Shown here: piece by piece, positions 34,121 through 46,362 of the stretch
How the letters are laid out: the number at the start of each line of letters is the position of its first letter
Numbering within the stretch: position 1 is the first letter of the stretch
NCBI GenBank assembly: GCA_032358255.1
Contig: JAULBX010031260.1
Location: 1 to 64,000 of the forward strand
DNA: 64,000 bases
DNA from: Heterotrichella gracilis
Taxonomy: Eukaryota; Sar; Xanthophyceae; Tribonematales; Xanthonemataceae
Reading direction: 5' to 3'
Made by a program: the position numbers and the translations under genes
Notes under the pieces: generated by a model
Seen by the model: only the letters and a program-made list of their open reading frames with translations
Databases searched by the model: none
Told to the model about the DNA's origin: nothing

Positions 34121-37100
34121 ATGCAGGCCGCTATCCGTAGCACGGGGTATGGCGTCAAGCCCGGCGGGGTGCATGCCTTGGCCGCAGTACCCACCACCAC
34201 CACCGCCATCTCGACTACAGGCAGGCGTGGCGGTCGGAGGAGCAAGGTACGCTTTCGTGCTGACAAGCGTTGTTGAGACTTTCATGAATGCGCACAGTGT
34301 TTGGTGCTGGGTTGATCAAGGTTGTGCCGGGCTTGGGGAAAGTGGGCCCAGTTTGAATGTCGATGTTGTAGAAGCTGCACGATGGCGGGGGATGCCGCTG
34401 GGTTTTACCGATGTGCGCCTATTTACGCCGGCGTGCCGAGGCAGAGAGTATGTATCCGTACGTAGTTCACGGCCGGTGGCACAGGTTTTTCTTATTTGTG
34501 GCTCTACTTCTCGCTGGCCACTCCGCGTGCATGTGGGTTCGAGCAACACCTGTCGCCACCTTCATATTAAGTTTTGGGCTTGCACACTTCATAGTAACCG
34601 TGCCAATGGTTGCATTCGGTTGCCTCAGGCCTAGGCGAGCCTGGTTTACCCCCTCCGTTCTCGATGGTGTTCTGGCCAAATCCCTTTTGTATACTCACCA
34701 AGCATGACTAAGCAAGCCATAAAACACCATGGCAGATCATCATCGCTATGCGCCATTCAAACTCCATCACTGTGCACTATCATGCTGGCATCCTCCAAAG
34801 TCCAGCGCAGTCGATAGTATATCTGTGGTATATTGGTACGGTGTGAAAGCGCGGCAACCACAGGACCACAATTCATGGCACTGCCAGCAAGGAGGGCCAT
34901 CACAAACTATAGCCAAACAGATTTCCAATGATTTCAAAGCCCACACCCACCTCACCCTCTCCCTCCCCTGCAGCTCCCCTCTCGCCCCGCCTTCACCCCT
35001 TGGGTACCTCCCCACCCCTTCGGCACCCACCGCACCCACTCCCCCCCTGCACCACCCCCCCCGGCAGCAGCGGGCGAGGGCGCCACTGGGGACGATGCGA
35101 GTCCCCAGCTGCAGGCCATCGCCATCAAGCACCTGGTCAGGAAGCTGAGCAAGGTACCGATGTGCTAGGGTGTGGAGGGGTTTTCTCCGTAGGTTTGGCT
35201 GGTGTTGGCAGGGTTTGGAAAGGGTTTAGTGGGCACCGGCTGGTGGACGGGAGCGCCACTGGGGATGGTGTGGGCCCCCAGCCGGGAGCCATTGCCTTCA
35301 GGAACCTGGTTATATTGAATATATTGAACACTTGTTGAGGTACTACGCCGCTCCGTTGGTGGTGGGATGGCGGTTTGGGTTGGGTGGTACCGTGCATGTG
35401 GGCGAGTGTGCTGTTGGGGGTGGTGCGGGCACTGGCCATTACACACCTGGTGACAAAGCTGAAAAAGTACCATGCTCTAGCAGGAGGTAGGTGGGAGGGG
35501 TTTTGGTGGGTCCAGGGCGTGGTCGGAAAGACCCAACCCCGGTCTCACTGTATTGGTATCAGGTTAGCAATAGCGATAAAACCCTAAAGCTAAACCCTAA
35601 TGACAGCAGCGCCTGTCAGTAAGTAGGTGACTGGCAAAAAATGACAGCGATGAAACCCTACGTATAAACCCTAGTGACACCGACGAAACCCTTGCAGGAG
35701 GAGCTTGTGCAAGAGCTGGGTGCCAGGGGCCTGGGCGCCAAGGGGGGGAAGGCTGAGCTGGCAGATGCACTGGCAGACGCCCTGGTGGGCAGCCCGGCAG
35801 GCAGTGGAGACAGCGACCTCATTGGCGGGCTGAGGGCCAAGGCAGGGGGGTTTGTGGAGGCGTGGAGCGGGGATGACTTGTACGAGCTCACCAAGGTGGG
35901 TGGGGAGGGATTGATCGAGGTGGTCGTGAGGTGGGGTGGCTTTCAGGGTTGGTTTAGGGGTTTTTGGTGTTGTGGGTGGCCACTTGCTTGAAATGCATTG
36001 AACTGGTGTGCATGGCCTTGTTCTGCTTGGCACTGATCTGCACGGCACTGATCTACCAGAGACCAAACCATGCCCACCTCTGCATTCCCGTTCACACCTG
36101 GCATCCAAACCATTCAAAACCCTATCAAAACCCTTCCATTACCCTACCGCAGGAGGAGCTGTATGAAGCCGGGGTGCTGTCCGGCAAGTACATGGCCAAG
36201 GGGTGGACGAATGAAAACCCTACACAAACCCTTTGCAAAACCCTACTTTAACCCTTATGCAAACCCTACCGCAGGAGGAGCTGTATGAAGCGGGGGTGCT
36301 GTCCGGCAAGTACATGGCCAAGGGGTGGACAAAACTGCAAATGGTGCAGTTTCTGACTGGATCCCCCGGGGATGCGCCGGTGGGTGGCGGGAGCAAGAAG
36401 GGGGGCACAGTGAAACGCAGCGCCAAGGCCAAGGGGGAGCCGAAAGCGAAGAAGGCAGCGGGGAAGAAGGCGGGGGTTGCGGCTGCGGATGCGCCTGCGC
36501 CCGCGGCTGTGGTTGCGGATGTGGCTGCGGCTGCGCCTGTGGATGCGCCTGTGGATGCGCCCGTGGAGGCTGGTGTGGAGGGGGCTGCAGTGGAGGGGGC
36601 TGGTGAAGAGGGGTTGAAGGTGGAGGAGCCGGTCGTGGCAGGTGAGACACCCTTGTTTAGGGTTTAGGCTAAGTAGCAGGTGAGAACAGCCCTGGCATAT
36701 CCAGGTTGGTCTAGGTGGTGCAAGGTGGTTGGCTGTGTGCTTCTTTTGTTTGCCGGGACAATTTGTTTGAATTGTCCATTATTGCAATTCCGATTGCAGT
36801 GCATCTTAGAAATGGGTGCCGTTGTAACTGCGGTGCGGTGGTTGTCTGGGCTCGGTCCCTAAAACCTCCAAAGAAAAACTTGTAAAACCCTAATGTATTT
36901 TGTGTTCCGCAAGGGAGGGCCGCCATGTAAAGGAGACCCAGGATCAAATGGACCTTGGTGGCCGCCTGTCCCTCAGACCCTAAACCCTAAATGGTCAAAC
37001 CTTGACCCTAAACCCTGTGCCCCACCAGGCAAGGCTGGCAAGAAAAAGAGGACCAGGGATCGCATGGATGTGGTTGCTGCCCGCTCCCCCGAGCTTTCCG

Positions 37101-40100
37101 ACCAGGAGGAAGAGTCTGGGGATTCGTCCTCTGGTGATGATGTGGCGGTGCCCCCCTTGGATGCTGAGGGGGCGCAGGGGGAGGAGGGCAGCGGCGGGGA
37201 GGGGGTGGATGCAGGCATGTTCACCAAGCTGGAGCGGGAGGTTGTAGGTGCGCACAGGGTGTGGGCTAGGGTTCTCAAATGTGTAACTAGGGTTTGGGCT
37301 GGGGTTTTAGCCTCTGCAGGCATGTTCACCCAGCTGGAACGGGAGGTTGTAGGTGCGCACAGGGTGTGGGGTAGGTATGGGCAAGGGTGTAAATTGGGCG
37401 CCTAGGGTACGGGATAGGTTTTTGCCGCTGCAGGCATGTTCACCAATATAGATCAATTGGAGGTTGTGTGTGCGCACAGGACATGGGCTAGGGTTATGGG
37501 GTGTGCAACTAGGATTTGAGCTAGGGTTTTAGCTGCCGCAGGCATGTTAATCCAGCTGGAAATGGAGATTTTACGCTATGTCAGCAGGCGACACAAGGCT
37601 ATACGCAGAACTTTGAAACCGCAAAACCCTTGCGTAGGGTATAATGACCGTGTGGCTGGGCGTGCCCTTGAGAGCCTGGAGTTGTTGGAGCTGGAGTCAG
37701 ACATAGCGCAGGGGGTGGTGCAGGGCTTTTCGGTGGAGCCTAGGGCGCGGTTGAACGACCCTGATGAGGGTTTTGAGGGGAGGAGGCCGGCTGTGCGTTT
37801 CGGGCAAACCCTAGGCTAGGGTGTTTGGGTGGATCGGAAATTAGTGTAGGTTTAATCGGTGGGATTCGATTTTGATTAAACTGCCCTGGGTATCGGGTTT
37901 GCAAGGTGAGGGTTGATGGGCGTCAAACTCGTGGGTTGTGTTAGGGTTAGGCTTAGGGTTGCAGGGGCTAGCGCGCCGAAGCTGTGCCGCTCGTGCCCTG
38001 TCTTAACTCAAGAACCCTAAATTAAACCCTGGTGTCAATGCAGCATTGAAACCTGTCATACCAACCCTCCCACAACCCTAACGAAACCCCATTGCCTGCA
38101 GCCGATGCCGCCACTCCCCTGCCTGCTCCGGAGGCTGATGTGGTGCCTGAGGGGGCCACTGAGGAGGGTTCCGGTAGGGTTCCGGCAGTCGAGGCTGCGC
38201 CAGTGGCTGCGGGCCGCAAGGGGTCTGGTAAGAGCACGCGTAAGAGGGGGAACAAGTCAGGTACGGGGACCCACATAGGGGTTTGCTGGGGTTTTGAGGA
38301 TTGCATTGACTGGGATGCAGGTTTTGGAGGATGACTAGTGGCTAGGGATATGAGGTGCATTGGCCGGGAGTAGGAATTGCACCAGGCCATTGCCAAGGCA
38401 GGGCTGGGTGGCACAGGCTGAGCAAGGGTGATTGCCCTGATGATGTGGTTGGACTGTTGGAATGCATGCAATTACCAGGAGAGGAACTTGGTTATTGGCT
38501 GGAGAATGAGGGTTTTGAGGGTCTTGTGGCGTTTGGGTGCAGGGCGGCAACAGGACAAGGGGGCAGTGGTGGTGGAGGTAGGTGGGGAGGGCACCAAGGG
38601 GGCTGAACCCACAGGGGACGAGGAAGAGAAAACCCCAGCGGAGGAGCCGGTACCTGAAACCTCCCAAGCAGGAAAGGAAACAGCAGGGGAGGAGGCACTG
38701 GCCACTGAGCAGTTTGCGGCTGATGTGGAGCTGATCCAGGTGAGGCGGGGGGGCACAAAAGCCCTAACGCAAACAAGTTAAACTCAAAACGTTTAGGTGC
38801 GCATTCCAGCAGTACCTCACTGTTGCTATATCCAGTCCTGCACACCCACATTGCAGCACGTGCCCTGGGCCCCACCTGTCGGTTAATACACCAAGCTCAA
38901 CCCATGCGTGTTGCCAAATGTTACCGTCATTTGTGCTGCCAACCTCCCTTGCCCCAACCTCCCCTTCCCCCCCTTACCAGGCTTCCCTCTCAGACCCCGC
39001 ATCGGGCCTCACTCCCCTGCCTGCCGTGGAGGAGCAAGGGGTGTCGGTGGAACTCGTTTCAGAAGGGGAGGTCCCCCCTGCCACCATTGAACAGGATGTT
39101 GCTTCCATCCAGGGGCTAATGGACGGTGCTGAGGTGCCGGGCCCCACGCCTGCTGTTGAGGAGCAAGGAGTGTCGGTGGAACTGGCGTCGGAAGGGGAGG
39201 TCGCAGCTGACACCATTGAGCAGGATGTTGCTTCCATCCAGGGGTTGATGGACGGGGGTGAGGTGCCGGGGCCTACGCCTGTGGAGGAGGGTGCGCAGGT
39301 GCGGGTTAGGGTGTAGGGTTTGGTTGAGCAGGGGATGCACAGACGCAACGCGCATGTGCTGCATGCATGTCCCTGTGTGAATTTGTCACCATTGTTGTAC
39401 CTCACCTTGCTTCGTTTTCTCATTCCTCATCCTGCCAGCCTCAAGGGAAGCTCCACTGATCGTCACCAAGGCCCCCTTCTTTGCCATGTTGCCAATTCAA
39501 AGGGAGCTGGAACCCTAAACCCTTGACTCCAAACCCTAAACCTCTCTTGCATGGGGCAGGAGCAGGGGGTGTCAGTGGAACTCATCTCAGAAGAGGAGGT
39601 CCCCCCTGCCACCATTGAGAAGGACCTAGCATCAATCCAAGACCTGGTGGATGGGGCTGAGGTGCCAGGCCCTACGCCTGCTGTTGAGGAGCAAGGGGTG
39701 TCGGTAGAGTTGGCATCAGAAGGGGAGGTCGCCCCTGCCACCATCGAACAGGATGTGGCTTCCATCCAGGGGCTGATGGATGGGGCTGAGGTGCCGGGGC
39801 CTATGCCTGTGGAGGAGGGTGAGCAGGTGAGGGGTAGGATTTAGGGTTTAGGGTGAGCATAGGGTTCACAATGAGCCTCTCCTCATGCCCCAACAAAACA
39901 TTTGTCACAGCCCCAAGGGGTATTGAACCAGCAAAATGCTGATTCAACCATACAATCACCCCCTCTGCTGATCCGGCTACAATGCACATTCTTGCTTGCT
40001 TGCTTACAAACACTTTCACCACTGCAGGCCGCAGCCGTTGAATCCCCACCTGCCGCCGAATCGCCATTGGCCGAGCCCCAGGCGCCACCCCCCACCGAGC

Positions 40101-42010
40101 CCCCCCCGCCCCCCGCCCCCACTGGCCCCCTCCAGCTCATGGTGGAGCTGGTCGACTCCCCCCCCGACACCCCCTCCGAGGTCCTGGCATCAGATGTGTC
40201 CATGCTGAGGGATATGCTGGAGGGGCCTGGCCAATCTGTACCTGAGCCCATCCCTCTTGAGCTGATGGCGGAGATGCTGGGGCAAGGGGTGGAGGATGTG
40301 CGGGCGTACATGCAGGTAAAATATAATTACCTATATTTTCTGCTCTGAGAATGAATGAATGAAAGACAACAAATTGCTTGGTTTTTATTATTATCAGCGC
40401 CTACAGCTGCAATGTGTCTGCTCTTATGGTAATGTAGACGAAGCAGGTGTGTGTTAGTGGAGCCTGGGGGATGTGCAACCAAAGTGCCCAGGAAATTTGG
40501 GTCCTCACGCAATATCAGCAACGATGTATGCTACACACCACACTTTTCCACTGTGCCTCCAAGCTGCACTCGACGTTTGAAATTTGAAATCTGTTCTTTT
40601 CGTTCTTCAGGCGGATGCAGATGCGGATGCTGCTGCGGAGGCTGAGTCAGCGGCTGTGGCTGAGGCGGCGGCAGAGGCTGCTGCTGCTGCGGCGGCTGTG
40701 GCTGTGGCTGCTGCAGAGGCTGCTGTGGCGGCTGCTGAGGTATGTGCATGGTTGGCCCCCTTGCATGAAACGCTGGCACCAATTTGGGCAGATTTTTTCT
40801 GAATCCGGCTGCCGCTGAATCCCAGTCTCTAATACAATCCGTGCATAGTAATCATCATTGCGCTTTGTTTATGACCCAAATCACCTATTTTGCCCTGCTG
40901 GAGAGTATTCTTGCTGGTGTGGCTTTGATGCTCGTGTCCTGTGTGGTGCGTGAAGCCTCCTGTGCAGAAGAATGGGGGCCTGCTATATACGCATGTTTTG
41001 TCGCATGCATGTTCCAATCAACCCCACCAACAATGGATGTTTTGATAGGGCGGTAGCAACGATGAATACCCCCACATAGAGAAGAAGCAACCGCCGCCCA
41101 ATGCTCTGTATGTGCTCCCTCTTACTCCCTTTCCCCCTTCCCCTCCCCACCACCCCTCACCTCCCCCCCTCATCCACCCCCGCCAGGTGGCACATGAGGA
41201 GGTGACACACCCCACCACATCTTACAAGGAGACACAGGAGCAGAAGGAGGTTTCGCCTGTCGACGCCACCCCCCCGGCACCCCCCACACCCTCAGAGCCC
41301 GAGCCAGCAGCAGCATCCATATGGGGAGCACAAGAGCAGGAACCACAAGGGGAGGTCACCCCCAAACCCCAGCCCACTGCTGCCGAACCCGCCACTCCTG
41401 CGCCAGCTGAAACCACGTCAGCCTCTGCGCCAGGCAAAGCCATCTCCGCGCCGGTGCCAGCTGTCCCCGAGCCAACGTCCGAGAGGGTTTCAGAGCCTGT
41501 GGGTGTGGCAGCCCAGGCTGAGGAGCAGGCGCCACCTGGCGCAGCTCCAAGGGAGAAAAAGGAGGGCGCAGAGATGCATCCCCTGGCAAAGCCTATCACA
41601 TTGAGTGAGTGGATGTGCATTCGTGGGCCGTGGGGTGTAGCGGCCTACATGGGATGTTTGTGTCGCTGACAGGGAAGGTGTTTGTGTGGGTTGGCTGTGT
41701 GTGAGCCTGCCATACCGTTATCTACAGCTGCAACTTGATCCTGACCATGCCTGCTATGCTGCCGGTTATTACACATGAGTTCCATTTGGTTTGAACCCAA
41801 TACCAGTCCCATTTCAATGTGGTTGAGTGCGTACGAAAACCAGGTTTTGCCTTGCGTATCACACATCACGCCCTTGCCATTTCAATGACCGCACCCCCTT
41901 CCCCTCCCCTTTACCCAGGCTTTGTTATCATCACCGGGGTCACTCTGGCTGTGGAGCTGGGCAACAAGGTGGTCAAGTTCCTGGAGGGGATGCAGGGCAA
42001 GGGGAGGTAG
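34121..42010 (+). CDS. Plastid-targeted SAP-like, acidic repeat protein with C-terminal hydrophobic helix, 13 exons
   Basis: Exons: 34121-34246, 34974-35153, 35698-35895, 36275-36641, 37029-37247, 38102-38260, 38543-38739, 38981-39298, 39560-39826, 40028-40315, 40611-40739, 41187-41604, 41919-42010. Phases fit, giving 985 residues. The first 80 residues are rich in Arg, Thr, Ser and Pro without acidic residues, as in chloroplast transit peptides. Exons 2-3 form a SAP-like helix-turn-helix (LVQELGARGLGAKGGKAEL). Exon 4 adds a similar helical unit and a Lys/Ala tail like histone H1, so DNA binding is likely. Exons 5-12 are acidic and low-complexity. Exons 8-9 carry four copies of a unit of about 43 residues. 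The C-terminus has one hydrophobic segment (FVIITGVTLAVELG). I infer a nucleoid-to-membrane anchor; the family is not recognised. Exon 5's donor is chosen by phase. Confidence 0.7.
35221..35472 (+). repeat. Two ghost copies of SAP-like gene exon 2
   Basis: About 35250-35325 encodes a relic of GATGDDASPQLQAIAIKHLV (read as GSATGDGVGPQPGAIAF). About 35415-35472 resembles the exon end (AITHLVTKLKK followed by GTACC, the same donor). Both are in intron 2, downstream of the real exon. Confidence 0.7.
36153..36208 (+). repeat. Truncated copy of SAP-like gene exon 4 start
   Basis: 56 bp, including the acceptor (ACCGCAG|GAGGAGCTG), are nearly identical to the first 56 bp of exon 4 at 36275. The copy then breaks into unrelated AAACCCTAC-rich intron and lacks a donor. 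It is the youngest-looking ghost in the window. Confidence 0.85.
37317..37570 (+). repeat. Three further copies of the exon 5 end (possible 33-nt mini-exons)
   Basis: GCAGGCATGTTCACC...GAGGTTG recurs at 37317, 37433 and 37541, after the real exon end at 37212-37247. The first copy keeps both a CTGCAG acceptor and a GTGCGC donor, 33 nt apart and phase-compatible, so it could be spliced in and add 11 residues. The last copy continues into an open stretch ending in a stop at about 37819, a possible alternative terminal exon. Confidence 0.55.
38981..39826 (+). repeat. Live exon duplication: four units of about 43 residues in exons 8 and 9
   Basis: The unit EEQGVSVEL.SEGEV..ATI followed by a DVASIQGLMDGAEVPGP-like end occurs twice in exon 8 (38981-39298) and twice in exon 9 (39560-39826). 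Both exons are phase 0 on both ends, and both end in a GAG-G(C/A)G-CAG-like tail. The DNA of the two exons is very similar, so one arose from the other recently. Unlike the ghosts, both remain open. Confidence 0.8.
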
Positions 42011-43382
42011 AGCATGGGTGGTTCGGGGAGGGGATGCAGGGCAAGGGGAGGTAGAGCATGGGGGATCTGGGGGGGGAACGCAGCTGGGCCCATTCGGCCA
42101 TATTATGTAGTCCGAGTTAGGCTTGCAAGGGGATCCTAGAAAATGTTTGGAGTCGGAGTGCGGCGCCCTCCTATGCGCCGTGTTTTGTAGATTTTTGTTG
42201 AACTGAGATGAAATGGTACCGGGGTCGTGTGTTGCGTGTCCTGATGTATGTACGTGCACGGCGGCACAATTTGCCACTCTGTGACATTAAAACCGCCCAT
42301 ATTAGTGTTGCACAGGGGTAGTCACTGTGATCATGTATGCTGTAGCGATTTCTGTCTGACTACTGTACAGTGCCGCGTGGTGTTGGAGGACAACTGGCCC
42401 ATATGCGGCGGCTGTGGATGCAGTGTGTGTGTTTTCGTGGGGTGGATTGCAGTTTGCCGACCCGGTGTGACTCGTCGAGTATGGAAACACTTGAGCACAG
42501 TGTTGATAGTTGCCCCTTGCCAGCGTTGACCCAGTTAGGGAGGTGAGTCAGCAGGCACCCCAGTGGTTCTAGGCGTTCTGGTCCAACAAGTTCCCGGGTA
42601 TGTATACAGTGTGGTGAACCTTTGTCATGTCTGGAACGACCCAGTGGGAGATGAGCCAGCAGTTATGCCGCACGGTTGCACAGTGTTCACCCGAAAGTGA
42701 ACACCAGTCAAGCAATGCATGTCCACGGATGTCCATCTCAGCAACCCTGCTCGGTGATCAGAGAACTGCTGGCAGCAGCAGTCTTTCCCTAGTGCATATG
42801 TTCCAAGTAATTTCGCAGTCCAATGGTTCACGGGTCGCCACAGAGCCGATTTGTCGTTGGAAGGACAAGTCAAAGAGTCCTCGCCATCCGCAGAAGCATG
42901 CATATCACTGTTTCTCACCCATGTTTCGTCCCAACCAATGCAGTAGTGAAAAACTTGTGCGTGCACCATGCCATATCGGTGGTGCAACGAAATGGGTTCC
43001 TATATCTGCCCATTGTGTCTCTAAAAGCGACCTTCCCAGATGCATGCATGCATGTGCAGATGGCTAGAAACACTTGGAGACAAGACGATGCATGGAAACT
43101 TGTGCGACACATATGCCTCGCGGCTACGTGTTGTTATTACCAAAGAGCTATTGAAGGTTTTTTTATGAGAGTACAGTGTATGTACTCAGCACACGTATGT
43201 AAACTGGCCGAGCTGCAGAACGAGGACGAGAACTCATTTCGAAAATTTGTTCGAGGCAACCCAAACAGTGGCTGATGCCCAAACCTTGCAGTGCGCCTGT
43301 GTGCCAACTAGTCGAGCATCTGGCGTGTGGCTAACGTTTTGCGTGAGTTCCACATGACACCTCACCCTTCCAGCCCTGCTAG
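42011..43382. other. Intergenic region
   Basis: About 1.4 kb. Just after the stop at 42008-42010, a 43-bp segment (GGGGATGCAGGGCAAGGGG with the stop TAG) is duplicated at 42034-42060. A GCATGCATGCATG palindrome lies near 43042. No gene recognised. Confidence 0.45.
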
Positions 43383-46362
43383 ATGCCCGCCAGCCTCATC
43401 CTCATAGCCTGCACGTGGCTCGCCCAATCTACACCAGGCACTGGGGCTGTTGGCACCAACTCATCCTCTGATTCACCATCCAACTCTTCCCTCGATTCGT
43501 ACTGGGTTGTGAGGGTCAAGCCGCCGTCCCAGCTCACGCTCTGCTCGCAAAGGAAGTCATCGAGAGGACCTACCTGGTTGCTTGTGCAGCCACTGGGAAA
43601 ACCTGCGTCCGCCATTCCGTGCCCCCTGGGGCAGGCTTGGTCTCAGCCAGCGTGCTTATTGCAACCCCAGAGGGTGAGCCCTCAGTGACAGGAGCACAGG
43701 ACCACACAGGCAGCCACCTCCCACGCCACCTGGGGGTGCTTGTGCTGGATGATGACACGGCGCTGCAACCAAACCCAGAGGCCAAGGGTCGGCTGGGGCT
43801 CCACCCGCCAGTAACGCCTTGTGTGCATGGGCGCCATGGGGCCCTTCACTGCCGCTCGGCCTTTGAGCAGCCACATCTCAACGCAGCGCCTGTCCCGGAG
43901 CACGTGTGGAAACAGGTGTGTGGGAAGGCCTGCAAGGAGCGCTTGCACTCGGGGGTGCACCTAACCAAGCAATTTGCTGAGCAATATCAACTAATTGCAA
44001 GAAAGGAACCCAACTTGGATTACCCAAGTCTCCAACATAGTCCCTACAGCTTGGGTGTTTACACCATGAGACGTTCAAAGACCTTTGAAGCGGATTTTGT
44101 TACTTTCACTACCATGTAACTGTATTCCATTATCATTATTGCAATGCATCACCCTTCTCACGTCAGTCAGGAAATCTAGTTATCTCCCTAGTTGTGAGTT
44201 TGGTGGAGATGGTACACGCCTTCGTCCACAGGAGGGTTTACTAGGGTTTTCCCTGGTGCGCAGGTGTGCGACCCGCTTGGGCTGCCCTGCCACACCCCGA
44301 GGGTCAGCATGGTCAACATCGCTGCAGACCTCCACGTGCTGACCCGAGGGCTAGCATCCCTGCTGGGATGGGCCCTCCCAGCCTCTTTTGGCGCGGACGG
44401 TGGCGACCCTGAAGCCTTCCCAAACCGGGAGTATGCCCAGTTGGCGGCGCACCTTGCTACCAACCAGCGGAATTTGTCAATCGCCCTTGCTTGGCGGTGG
44501 CACTGGATGCAGAGTGTCGCCGGTCGACACCCCGCGCAGCATGTCAGTCTGACTGCAGACTGTAGGGGCTTTGTTGGGGGCCTGGCCTCAGTGATTGGAG
44601 TGCATGAATGGTGAGTGTTAGGTAGTGAGTTACATTCAAGCAATGCATCCACAATATAGCAGTCGGTCTTGCACCTGCAATGCCTAGCTGGGTTCTCCTG
44701 GCAAGGTGAGTGTGCTGTCTGATCATATGACATGTGTACTTTTTGTTGTCACCAATTGTTGCAACCACTTGCTGCAATTGTCAGATGATTAAACTGTCGA
44801 TACAAGCCGTGTTGGAGTGGCCAACCAACTAGTGTATATCACGCGCTATGCTGATACCTTTAATTGGTTGCCACAGGGACGGTAGCCTCTCGGGGATTGA
44901 GGAGTCCTTGTGCGGGAATACCACAGGAGCCACATCCAGCCCTGTCTTCCCCAGGATGATCCATGCCGAGTGGGAGGAAATCAACATTTGACCAGCCACG
45001 CGGCCAGCCCCAGTGGCGCTGCACCTTATGAGGTAGCTCATTTGAGCTTACTGGGCTCCCCATTCAACGCCACAACCTCGTACCCATACACAGCCGATGA
45101 CCTGCTGTGGCCCGACATGAGTGGGGAGCTGACTGCCGCATGGGCCGGGGAGACGCTCATGGTGTTCAACGGGAACTGCGGGTTTGTGGAGTTTGCGGTC
45201 AACCTGCAGCACTCCCTGCGGAGCATCCACCTGCACAACTACTATATCATTGCAGAGGACTTGCCCTCTTTTAAATTCTGGAGCGAATTTGACCCTGGGC
45301 ACGTGATCATGGCCTCAAAGGCGCTTCAAAGCAGCTCGGGGTTTGTGCCCCACGGGAGCACTCCTTACATCACCAAGATGCTCAACAGGCCGCTCATCTT
45401 CAGGGCCTTTCTGAAGATGCGGGTGGACTTCCTCTTTGTGGATTTGGACACCGTGTTCCTCCGGAGCCCCTTCCCCAGCATGCCCCTCCAGGAGGAGTAT
45501 GTTATGATCAACCAGCAGGATGTGTCGGGGGAGGTGAGTGACGTGAGTGGAAGAAAAAATGAAACAAAATGCCCACAGGTGACAGCCTTGCACATCACAC
45601 ACACACACACACACAAGAAACCATTATAGGCTTTGGCTTGCCAGTAGCCTTGAACACATGGTGATAGGGGAGACAGGAGGGCCAAGCCTTTCTCTTGGCT
45701 AACCACCCCTGGATGCACGAGTCATTTGCCTGTGCAAGGACAGGCTGCATGTTGTTTATATCATGTTCTTCCCTGTTGTCCTACTGCAGCAGGCTTCCCT
45801 CGTTGTCCCTGTTACGATGCTTGTCCCTTGCATTCCCCGCTCTTGTAGATTCTCAGCTGTTGATGACCATGTCCTAGGTAGAGGTGGCAGCATAAGCATA
45901 AAAGGAAGGAAATGTACAAAGGCGGAGTCTGGGTGCCGCTGGGTGTAGCTTTTAATATCTGCTATCTTCAACTTCCCTCAAGTCACACATTAATGCGATT
46001 GCTTCCCCATTGCAGTGCGGCTGCTTCATCTACCTGCCCGTCACAGAATACAGCCTGCGCATCGTCATCCTCTGGCAAACAAGGATTCGGCAGAAGCACG
46101 CGTTTGGCAACCAGCTGGTGATGCAGCTCCTCTGCCGGCATGAGAGGGAAAGGGGCCCATTGTTCAGGCAGTTCATGGTGCCAAGTGCCACGTTCCCCAA
46201 CGGAAAACCCTACAGATGGACCCACAGGGCTACTTGAAAAGCCATTCGCCTGTGTGGCTGCACGCAAACTGGGTGGTGGGGAAAGACGCAAAGGTGGAGC
46301 TGTTGCGTGCAGCTGGTGTGTGGTACCTAGATGAGCTGAAAGTGAAGCTACCAGTTTGCTGA
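43383..46362 (+). pseudogene. Glycosyltransferase (Nucleotid_trans / GT77-like), frame disrupted
   Basis: Exon-like blocks: about 43470-43915 (ends ...HVWKQ|GT), 44264-44610, 44877-45533, 46016-46362. The third block shows a glycosyltransferase A-like fold: AVNLQHSLRSI, AEDL, PGHVIMASK, MLNRPLIFRAFL and the metal-binding D-L-D in FLFVDLDTVFLRSPFP. The last block has NQLVMQLL and, in another frame, PVWLHANW, the usual end of this family. The frame changes between GNTTG (frame ending at 44991) and the block from about 45000, and again near 46210 (FPNGKPY to MDPQGYLKS). A TGA also lies in the first block's frame near 43467. Either the gene is decaying or the assembly has indels. Such enzymes act in the Golgi on cell-wall or glycoprotein glycans. 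Confidence 0.6.
45592..45616. repeat. (CA)n microsatellite
   Basis: A run of CACACA with one interruption lies in the intron after the DxD-containing exon of the glycosyltransferase-like gene. Confidence 0.8.

Noticed and set aside
37541-37819. Extra coding exon of the SAP-like gene
   Set aside because: It opens with a phase-compatible acceptor but ends in a stop, so it cannot be internal; kept only as a possible alternative end.
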